DNA from: JAFDVL01 sp031409955
GTDB lineage: Bacteria; Acidobacteriota; Blastocatellia; RBC074
NCBI GenBank assembly: GCA_031409955.1
Contig: JANNYF010000012.1
Coordinates: forward strand, 1-64,000
DNA length: 64,000 nucleotides
Reading direction: 5' to 3'
Both the position numbers and the translations under genes were made by a program. Shown piece after piece: positions 53,841-61,276 of the stretch (within the stretch, counting starts at the first letter, position 1; each line of letters begins with the position of its first letter). The notes under the pieces were generated by a model, which saw only the letters and a list, made by a program, of their open reading frames with translations, had not been told where the DNA came from and searched no databases.

Positions 53841-55604
53841 CTATGGAGTCCTCGCGGACAGCACAACTCGCAACCCGATATTGTTGAGGCTGGTGACGCC
53901 GGGCTGAATAACGGAGCGGCTGGCGGAGTGGCAATAAATAGCGCTGCGGCCCCACGCCCCGCCCCGCACTACCCGCTTACTATTATCGTCTCCCGTCACC
54001 CAGGCGCTTCCGTCACTCGGCGCACCGGCATAATTTTCGTGCCACATATCTTCGCACCACTCCGCCACGTTTCCATGCATGTCATATAACCCAAATCCAT
54101 TCGCCACCCCCAGACTTCCCACTGACTTGGTGCGAAAACTATCCTTTGCGGCTTGCTGGTTGAGATAGATCCCATTGTAATTCTCAATCTGAGTGCTGAG
54201 CGTATCGCCAAAGGCAAACGCAGTTGTCGTCCCCGCGCGTGCGGCGTATTCCCATTCGGCTTCGGTGGGCAGCCGATAATTGTGTCCGGTTCGCGCGCTC
54301 AGTTTGCGGCAGAACTCCTGTGCCTCTTCCCAACTCACTTGTTCTACGGGCAGATCCATATCGCCTTTGAAATGGGCGGGATTGTTGCCCATGATTGCTT
54401 GCCACTGCGCCTGTGTCACCTCATAGCTGCCCATCGCAAACCCGCTGACGCGCACTTGATGCTGTGGCTGGTTATTAGTGAACCACCCGAGTTGCGCGTA
54501 TTTGTCGTAGCGTTTGGCTTCTGCAAAAGCCTTTTGTGCTGCGCTGTTGGTCGAACCCATCTGAAATGTCCCGCCCGGAATTTCCACCATCGGTAATTTC
54601 ACGCCGTTGCCCAAATCTTCGACGAAGCCCCAGCCTTGGTCTTGCCGTTGGTTCACGACGTTTCCATTCACCTCTACGCTGGCGGTCACAAAGCTCATGG
54701 CTGCGAGTGGCACGCCTGCCACACTCATCCGCACCGTTGGCTTCGTGACGGGCGGCGCAGTCGCAGTTACGGGCGTGGGTATGATTACTGGCGGTGGTGG
54801 CATAGCACTATTGGGCGGAAGGAAGTAAAAATCTTCGCCTTCAACCGAGGTGTATTCATACGGCACTTGCTGACCGCCCGATTTGCTGCGCACGCTGGTG
54901 CGGGTGCGGCGGAAGACGGATTCCAACGTCAGTCCCGGTGTCTTCAGGTTCGTCAACAGTTCTTGCGTGAAGAGTCCGTTGCGGCCTGCGCCATCGCTGG
55001 CGACATTATTCTCGGCGGTAGCATACGCGACCAGGGTTCCGGTGGGTGCGCCGCGCGTTATGGCTAACCCGCGTGACTCCGTGCGGAAGCTGCGCGCAAA
55101 CGGATTGTTGCGGCAGGCATCGAGAATCACGATGTTGAGCTTGTTGCGTGCATCCTCCATTTGTGCCAGTACGAAATTCACGCTGACGGATTCATCTTCG
55201 ACTTCGGTGTCTTTGGTGATCTCTGCGCCCACGGGAATCATGAAATTTGTGTTGTTCACCTGCACACCGTGCCCGGCGAAGTAGAACAATCCGACGCCAC
55301 CGTTGCGAATCTTCTCGCCAAACTGACGGATCAACTCGCGCATTTGTTTCCGATTTTGGTCCGCCCCGTGCAGCACTTCAAACCCGGCGGTACGCAATGT
55401 GGCCGCGATGTCGTGCGCATCGTTGACGGGATTCGTCAGTGAGCCTTGCGCATACGCGCCGTTACCGATGACGAGCGCGATGCGTCGTTCGTTCGGGGTT
55501 TGTCGTATCACGTTGAGACTCCGATCCTGCTGGGCGTGAGAAATCATCTGTGGCATCAGCGCGATGACACAAAATAGGGTGAGAACCAATCTGCCAAGAT
55601 ACAT
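53841..55604 (-). CDS. Exported caspase-like (C14) protein with FGE-sulfatase domain
   Basis: A 587-residue protein. The start at 55604 has TCAGGAGATT in front and gives a signal peptide (MYLGRLVLTLFCVIALMPQM, SHAQ). The peptidase C14 domain (about 38-275) has the dyad His112 (FYFAGHGVQ) and Cys164 (LDACRNNPF), both intact. A Pro/Thr linker follows. The C-terminal formylglycine-generating-enzyme-like domain (about 345-585) shows MVEIPGGTFQMGS, EVTQAQWQAIMG, YRLPTEAEWEYAARAG, GNVAEWCEDMW and RVVRGGAWG. Metacaspase-FGE fusions occur in several multicellular or predatory bacteria; the FGE part may bind rather than oxidise substrates. Related hairpins stand at both ends. Confidence 0.93.
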   Translation of the reverse strand: MYLGRLVLTLFCVIALMPQMISHAQQDRSLNVIRQTPNERRIALVIGNGAYAQGSLTNPVNDAHDIAATLRTAGFEVLHGADQNRKQMRELIRQFGEKIRNGGVGLFYFAGHGVQVNNTNFMIPVGAEITKDTEVEDESVSVNFVLAQMEDARNKLNIVILDACRNNPFARSFRTESRGLAITRGAPTGTLVAYATAENNVASDGAGRNGLFTQELLTNLKTPGLTLESVFRRTRTSVRSKSGGQQVPYEYTSVEGEDFYFLPPNSAMPPPPVIIPTPVTATAPPVTKPTVRMSVAGVPLAAMSFVTASVEVNGNVVNQRQDQGWGFVEDLGNGVKLPMVEIPGGTFQMGSTNSAAQKAFAEAKRYDKYAQLGWFTNNQPQHQVRVSGFAMGSYEVTQAQWQAIMGNNPAHFKGDMDLPVEQVSWEEAQEFCRKLSARTGHNYRLPTEAEWEYAARAGTTTAFAFGDTLSTQIENYNGIYLNQQAAKDSFRTKSVGSLGVANGFGLYDMHGNVAEWCEDMWHENYAGAPSDGSAWVTGDDNSKRVVRGGAWGRSAIYCHSASRSVIQPGVTSLNNIGLRVVLSARTP

Positions 55605-55699
55605 TGTTGCAATCTCCTGATGGAACCAAGTATTGCTGAGCGATGCGCATTTTACACATCTCTCAAAATCAATGCACAGGAAAATTGGAACTCGGTACG

Positions 55700-55760
55700 G
55701 TACGAGGAGCGGTGGCAACTGGATACTCTAGGTCTCTCAACTCGCTACCGCTCGCCGTAC
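55700..55760. repeat. GTACGGCGAGC hairpin, upstream of caspase gene
   Basis: The arms 55700-55722 (GTACGAGGAGCGGTGGCAAC and onward) and 55738-55760 (CAACTCGCTACCGCTCGCCG and onward) are complementary with about six mismatches. The second arm is the inverted partner of 53799-53824. This hairpin lies between the caspase gene and the divergent alpha/beta hydrolase gene. Confidence 0.7.
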
Positions 55761-55836
55761 TCTACCGATTCTTCCGAAGTTTGCTACAATGCGCCCTCTT
55801 GCAATCCAAATATAGCAACGATTGAGGAACTCATCC

Positions 55837-57264
55837 ATGAAAACACTTGTGGCATTTTTACTACTTACTCTGACACTCAATGCTCTGTGCATCGGCGTCT
55901 TCGCGCAGGATGCCACCACGCTCAAAGGCGATTGGAGCGGCGTGCTGGACGCAGGCGCGGCAAAGCTGAAATTGATTCTGCACTTCACGCCAGAAGCCGA
56001 TGGCACGTGGCGCGGCACGATGGACAGCCCCGATCAAGCGGCGAACGGATTGAAGATTGATACCATCACGGTGGAAGGCCAGACCTTGAAATTCACCATG
56101 CGAGCCATCGCTGCTTCGTATGAAGGTACGCTGAACGGCGGCGAAATTGCGGGCAAGTTTACGCAAAGTGGAATGACGTTCCCGCTCAATTTCAAACGCC
56201 CGACGGCGGCGGACTCTGCGCCACCGAAACGACCGCAGACGCCACAACTCCCATATCCCTACAATGAAGAAGAGGTCACGTTTGAGAACCCCGCCGCGAA
56301 CGTCAAATTGGCGGGAACGCTGACCACGCCGCGCACGAAAGCGCCGTTTCCAGTGGTCGTGTTGATTACCGGCTCCGGCCCACAAAATCGCAATGAAGAA
56401 TTGCTGGGGCATCAGCCGTTCCTGGTGCTGAGCGATCATTTGACGCGGGCGGGCATTGCGGTGCTGCGCTTTGATGATCGCGGAGTGGGGAAGTCTACGG
56501 GCAAATTCGGCACGGCGACGAGCGCGGATTTTGCAACCGATGTGTTGGCAGCCGTTGCGTATTTGAAAACGCGCCCAGAAATCAATCCGAAGAAGATCGG
56601 CTTGGTCGGTCACAGCGAGGGTGGCTTGATTGCGCCGATGTGTGCGGTGCAATCAAAGGACGTCGCGTTCATCGTGATGATGGCGGGGCCGGGCGTACCG
56701 GGCGATGAAATTCTGTACGAACAAGGCGCGTTGATTATGCGCGCCGAAGGAACGCCGGAGGCTACGATTGCCGAGAACCGGAAGACGCAGGAAAAAATGT
56801 TTGCGATTATCAAAGCAGAGAATGACGCGGCAGGCGCGGAAAAGAAATTGATGGAACTTGTTGCGACGGTCGTTGCCACTGCTCCCGACGCACAAAAGAA
56901 AACCGTCGAAGCATCGCTGAACGCGCAAGTCAAAACTGTCAACGCGCCCTGGTTTCGCTACTTCCTGACGTTCGATCCGCGCCCGACGTTGCGCCAGGTG
57001 AAAGTGCCTGTTCTCGCCATCAACGGCGAACTGGATTTGCAAGTCTCGCCCCAACAAAACCTGCCGGAAATTGCCAAAGCCTTGAAAGCGGCGGGCAATA
57101 AAAAATTCCAAACCGTTGCGTTACCCAAGCTCAATCACCTGTTTCAGACCACCCAAACCGGAGCCTTTTCTGAATACGCCAAGCTCGAAGAAACGATGTC
57201 GCCGACCGCCTTAACCTTGATGTCGGATTGGATTGCGAAGCAAACGGGCGTGAAGAAAAAGTAG
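55837..57264 (+). CDS. Exported alpha/beta hydrolase
   Basis: A 475-residue protein. Signal peptide about 1-24 (LNALCIGVFAQ). A beta-rich N-terminal domain (about 25-120: LKGDWSGVLDAGAAKLKLIL) is followed by a hydrolase domain. The nucleophile is Ser250 in GHSEGG, the oxyanion region is ITGSGPQNR, and RFDDRGVGKSTG is typical. The Asp in NGELDLQV and the His in LPKLNHLF complete the triad. It resembles S9-like esterases/peptidases. The substrate is unknown. GAGGAAC precedes the ATG. The gene is divergent from the caspase-FGE gene across 232 nt. Confidence 0.88.
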   Translation: MKTLVAFLLLTLTLNALCIGVFAQDATTLKGDWSGVLDAGAAKLKLILHFTPEADGTWRGTMDSPDQAANGLKIDTITVEGQTLKFTMRAIAASYEGTLNGGEIAGKFTQSGMTFPLNFKRPTAADSAPPKRPQTPQLPYPYNEEEVTFENPAANVKLAGTLTTPRTKAPFPVVVLITGSGPQNRNEELLGHQPFLVLSDHLTRAGIAVLRFDDRGVGKSTGKFGTATSADFATDVLAAVAYLKTRPEINPKKIGLVGHSEGGLIAPMCAVQSKDVAFIVMMAGPGVPGDEILYEQGALIMRAEGTPEATIAENRKTQEKMFAIIKAENDAAGAEKKLMELVATVVATAPDAQKKTVEASLNAQVKTVNAPWFRYFLTFDPRPTLRQVKVPVLAINGELDLQVSPQQNLPEIAKALKAAGNKKFQTVALPKLNHLFQTTQTGAFSEYAKLEETMSPTALTLMSDWIAKQTGVKKK

Positions 57265-57302
57265 CCTGCGTAGATGGAATGGCTTCAAAATAATAAGGCC
57301 AA

Positions 57303-57438
57303 AACCACGGACACACGCGTGTGGGAGATCAGCACACGGAGAAACGTAGACAGGATTGACAAGATGAACAGGATCAATCAAAAGCCATCTTGTGCATCTT
57401 GTCAATCCTGTCTAAATTCCCCCGTGCTCCCTGTGGTT
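57303..57438. repeat. ACGGGG-type hairpin with inner perfect stem, copy 2
   Basis: AACCACGG at 57303 and CCCGTGCTCCCTGTGGTT ending at 57438 form the outer ends, as in the copies at 16076 and 61168. Inside, GACAGGATTGACAAGATG (57349-57366) and CATCTTGTCAATCCTGTC (57395-57412) are an exact 18-bp stem with a 28-nt loop. It lies between convergent genes and may stop transcription from both sides. Confidence 0.8.
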
Positions 57439-57456
57439 TATTGCTTTGCCAGACTT

Positions 57457-60400
57457 CTAAAACTCGAATCTGCCCACCAACTGCACGATGCGCGGCGAGA
57501 AGGTGCCGCTGAATCGTCCAAACGTCGCGCTGTTGATGTCGAACATCGCGCCTGTCCCAGCTTGCGATGCGCCGCTCAAACTGAAGTTCGCGCGGTTCAG
57601 CACATTGAAGGCTTCGACGCGCAATTGCAGCCGCGTCGTTTCGGTCATCTGAATGTTCTTGATGATCGAAGCGTCCCAATTCAAATAGAGCGGGCCATTG
57701 ATGAATGCGCGTTCCAACGTTCCGGTTTGACCGGGGCCGTTATTGAAGAACGCTTGTCCGGCGAACGCCGTCGAGCCTAAACCTTCTGCCGCCCGGCCTG
57801 TGCCAGCACAAGTCGTTTGATTCAGGTTGATGACCGACGGGTTGATGTAATACACGCCGCACGCCGTTTTGTGGATGCCGATCAAATCCTTGATCTGACT
57901 CTTCGACAGGTTAGTTTGCGGGGTTTGCCGACCCGAACGCGAGACGCGGTTGAGCGTGCCGCGCACGTCTACGAACGTGAGCGGCGCACCCGTGGCGATG
58001 TTCATGATCGAAGTCAGTTGGAACCCGCCAAAGACACGATTGATGGTTCCGCTGTGATTCAACCATTTCTTGCCATTGCCGAACGGTAATTCGTAAATCG
58101 CGTTGACGTTGAAGACGTGCGTTTGATCGTAATCGGCGCGCGAATATTCCAACTCAGGCCGCGCGTTATCCAGGTTCGTATTGAACTTGAACTGATCCGT
58201 ACCCGTCGCATTCGTCAGCACTTTTTGGAACGTGTAGTTGGTTTGGAAATACAAGCCATTCGAGAACCGTTTGCGCAACTCAATCTGCAATGAGTTGTAG
58301 TTGTACTTCCCGCCGTTTTCCAGAATCGAGATCGTACCCGCGTTTTCATTGGCTCGCAGCGGCACTGTGCCCTGTAAACCATTTTGCACATAAGTCAGCA
58401 ACAAGGTTTGTGGATCGCCTGCGCGAATCGTATTCGCAATCGTTGCGTTCGTGAGCAAACCGCCCGCCGCAAACTTCGGAAAGACAGTCAAGGTCTGGCA
58501 CCCTGCTGTCGTGCAGCCTGCATTGCCGGTCAACAGAAGATTGGCACGGGCGCGATTGAAATCGGCCAGAAAGCCGTTGGTATTCATGTCAAAGTTGTTG
58601 ATGTCCAACCCGCGCGGCAGATTGTTGCTTTGCCCGCCGACATAGCGCACTTCGAGCGCGGTTTGGAATCCCAACTCGCGTTGAATGCCAAAGCTGTATT
58701 CGTTCGACCGCGCAATTTGATAGTTCGGATCAATCGCAAAGACTGCGCCAAAGTTGGCGGCAATCTGGTTGTTCTGCAAAAACGTGCGCGGCAATGCAAA
58801 CGCAGGCGCGTTGATGGTCGGCACACTGCCCAGCCGTGCGTTGAGGTTGGCAAGCGTGACGCCTGTGCTGAGTCCGGCGTTGGTTTGTTGCGAGGAATCC
58901 TGTGACCGCAAAATTTCATCGTTCACATAACTCATGCGGAAGCCACCGCGCACGACGGTTTTGCCGCCACTACCGAAAACACTGCTCAGGAATTTGTTTT
59001 GGAAATTCGGCGAGTATGCAAAGCCCAACACCGGAGCAAAATTGTTTTTGTCTGTCTTGTGCAGTTTGTTGTTGCCGTACCCGTTGATGAAATCCACTTT
59101 GCCGTTGGGATCAAGCACGGCTTGCAGCACGGTTTGCCCAGGCGCGATGTACGGCTCCAACGCCAGTCCCTGCTTTTCGCGCAGCGGCGTGTAGAGTTCG
59201 TAGCGCAAGCCCATCGTCAACGTCAGACGCGGCGTCGCTCGCCATTGATCGGACAAATAGAGCGAATGCACATCGAACGCATAATCGAACGCGGCTGCCG
59301 CGCCGGACGAATAGCCAGACGTGCGCGTCGCTGCATTGAAGGTTTGCGTGCCTGTGCCGACGATGCCGCCGAGCAAGGCTAACAAACCATTCGCGGTTCC
59401 CAATTGTGCCGTGCTGATGCCGCCTGTGAAATTGCCTGCGATAAAGCTCGGCGTGTTCGTGTTCGTGCCTAACGTGAAGCGCGGGACGGTATCGAACTTC
59501 GCTGATGTGAAGTCTGTGACGAATTGCGATTGCCCGCCAAAGCGCAGCGCGTGATTGCCCCATTGACGTTCGGCGTTGTCCTGGAGGTTGTAATTGGCGG
59601 TGTCGCGGCCTTGCTCTTGCTGATTGACTTCGGGATTGTTGATGAGCGGGAGCGTCAAATAAAATGCGGGTTCCGCTTTGACGCGAGCGAAGAACGGATC
59701 GCTCAAAAACGCGCCGCTGCGCAATTCGTTGGTGAACGTTGCGCTCGGCGTCCAGCGCCACGCAACCGAGGTGAATTTGCGCGTCGAAGGCTGCACAATC
59801 GTCGGCGTGGATAAGTATCCCGAAGGGCTGTCCACGTCCGGGCGATCATTCACCTTTTCGTTCGTGTAACTCAGCACGCCGCTGACCGTGTGTTTGTCGC
59901 TGACTTCGTAATCGAAGCGACCCGTGTATTTGTCGGTGTCGGTATTGCTGCGTTGATTGAAGCGATAGCCCGTCGTGTTGCGTTGATCGCCACGATCTAC
60001 GGCATTGCCAACCGCAGGGACGTTCGCCAGAATGCGGCTGCTGACAATGGGGTCAATGCCGGGCAGCCCCGCGTTGCCGAGCAATGTAAACAGATTCACA
60101 GTGCGCAAAACGGGGCCACCATTGGCTGCCGTCGTGTTGTCGAGGTAGGTGAAATTTCCGAGCCGTGCGCTCGGCGTCAGAATCGTGCGGACTTGCGTGG
60201 ATTGCGTGCGTGTTCGCAAGCCTTCGTAAAAGCCAAAGAAAAACAATTTGTTCTTGATGATTGGGCCGCTGATTTTGCCGCCGAATTGATTGCGATTGAG
60301 AAAGGCTTTCGCTGTCCCGCTCGCGTTATTGAAATAGCGATTCGCCGCGAACTCCGAATTGCGATTGTAGAGTTGTGCGCTGCCGTGAAAAGCGTTCTGT

Positions 60401-61104
60401 CCGCGCGGCGTCACGAATTGGACTTGCGATGCGCCGTAGCCTAATTCTGCTCCCGCATTCTGCGTCGTCAACGTGAATTCGCTGACGTCATCTACGTTCG
60501 GGCGTTCGACCGAAAAGCTCGAAGCGTTGGCGCGAATGTGGTTGTCCTGAATGTTGATGCCGTCGCGTGTGATGTTCGTGAAGGTCGGGCGCTGACCATT
60601 GATTGATGTGCCTTGCGCGCCGTTGGACGCGGTTCCGGCTTGCAGCAAAATCAAGCTTGTCGGGTCGCGCCCGTTGAGCGGCAGTTCGACGATTTGGCGC
60701 GGGCTGACGGTGTTGCTGATTTGCGGGTTCGTGGCGTTGAGCAAATCCGCGCCCGCCGTGATGGTCACGCTTTCCGCCGCCAGACCAATTTCCAGCCCCA
60801 CGTTCAGCGAGTATTCCTGCCCAATATCAATCTTGACGTTTTTCGCGTTGAAGGTTTTGAAGCCGTTCACGGTGACGGTGACGTTGTACGCGCCGGGATC
60901 AAGTTGCGGCAGGAGGAACGCGCCTTCGCCGTTCGACGTAATGGTGCGTTCTTTGCCCGTTTGATTGTCCGTGACCTTCACGGTTGCGCCGGGCAACACG
61001 CCGTCCGGCCCTGACACCGTGCCGATCAAGCGACCTGTGTTAGACTGCGCAATGGCTGCTGCAGTGAGCAACAGCAGCATTGCAAAGGAGATGATTTTCT
61101 TCAT
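57457..61104 (-). CDS. TonB-dependent receptor, Oar-like
   Basis: A 1215-residue outer-membrane protein. Signal peptide about 1-19 (LLLLTAAAIAQ). The carboxypeptidase-regulatory-like domain (about 22-100: RLIGTVSGPDGVLPGATVKV, GEGAFLLPQLDPGAYNVTV) precedes the plug (about 115-240: LPLNGRDPTSLILLQ, VDDVSEFTLTTQNAGAELGY). The barrel ends IVQLVGRFEF. Asn/Thr-rich loops are long, as is usual in this family. It shares its strand with a second receptor upstream (172-nt gap), though the repeat hairpin between them may limit read-through. The ligand is unknown. Confidence 0.93.
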   Translation of the reverse strand: MKKIISFAMLLLLTAAAIAQSNTGRLIGTVSGPDGVLPGATVKVTDNQTGKERTITSNGEGAFLLPQLDPGAYNVTVTVNGFKTFNAKNVKIDIGQEYSLNVGLEIGLAAESVTITAGADLLNATNPQISNTVSPRQIVELPLNGRDPTSLILLQAGTASNGAQGTSINGQRPTFTNITRDGINIQDNHIRANASSFSVERPNVDDVSEFTLTTQNAGAELGYGASQVQFVTPRGQNAFHGSAQLYNRNSEFAANRYFNNASGTAKAFLNRNQFGGKISGPIIKNKLFFFGFYEGLRTRTQSTQVRTILTPSARLGNFTYLDNTTAANGGPVLRTVNLFTLLGNAGLPGIDPIVSSRILANVPAVGNAVDRGDQRNTTGYRFNQRSNTDTDKYTGRFDYEVSDKHTVSGVLSYTNEKVNDRPDVDSPSGYLSTPTIVQPSTRKFTSVAWRWTPSATFTNELRSGAFLSDPFFARVKAEPAFYLTLPLINNPEVNQQEQGRDTANYNLQDNAERQWGNHALRFGGQSQFVTDFTSAKFDTVPRFTLGTNTNTPSFIAGNFTGGISTAQLGTANGLLALLGGIVGTGTQTFNAATRTSGYSSGAAAAFDYAFDVHSLYLSDQWRATPRLTLTMGLRYELYTPLREKQGLALEPYIAPGQTVLQAVLDPNGKVDFINGYGNNKLHKTDKNNFAPVLGFAYSPNFQNKFLSSVFGSGGKTVVRGGFRMSYVNDEILRSQDSSQQTNAGLSTGVTLANLNARLGSVPTINAPAFALPRTFLQNNQIAANFGAVFAIDPNYQIARSNEYSFGIQRELGFQTALEVRYVGGQSNNLPRGLDINNFDMNTNGFLADFNRARANLLLTGNAGCTTAGCQTLTVFPKFAAGGLLTNATIANTIRAGDPQTLLLTYVQNGLQGTVPLRANENAGTISILENGGKYNYNSLQIELRKRFSNGLYFQTNYTFQKVLTNATGTDQFKFNTNLDNARPELEYSRADYDQTHVFNVNAIYELPFGNGKKWLNHSGTINRVFGGFQLTSIMNIATGAPLTFVDVRGTLNRVSRSGRQTPQTNLSKSQIKDLIGIHKTACGVYYINPSVINLNQTTCAGTGRAAEGLGSTAFAGQAFFNNGPGQTGTLERAFINGPLYLNWDASIIKNIQMTETTRLQLRVEAFNVLNRANFSLSGASQAGTGAMFDINSATFGRFSGTFSPRIVQLVGRFEF

Positions 61105-61167
61105 AGTTTAGTCCTCTTGAGGTGGAGTTATTAAGGGTGCGTAAAGAAAAGTTCCTGATGAAATCAA

Positions 61168-61250
61168 ACCACGGGGAACACGGGGAGCACTGGGAAAATC
61201 CAAGCCGCGCGCGCTATTTTTGCCCCGTGTCCCCCGTGCTCCCTGTGGTT
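61168..61250. repeat. ACGGGG-type hairpin, copy 3
   Basis: AACCACGGGGAACACGGGGA and onward (61168-61191) pairs with CCCCGTGTCCCCCGTGCTCC and onward (to 61250). The stem is about 24 bp with few mismatches and the loop is about 30 nt. It lies between the two TonB-dependent receptor genes. Confidence 0.75.
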
Positions 61251-61276
61251 CAAATCTGGAAGTTAACTGTATACGC

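Noticed and set aside
53799..55763. Caspase-FGE gene as cargo of a transposon with terminal inverted repeats
   Set aside because: Each end is its own palindrome, the order of arms is not mirrored, no target duplication is seen and no transposase is present.
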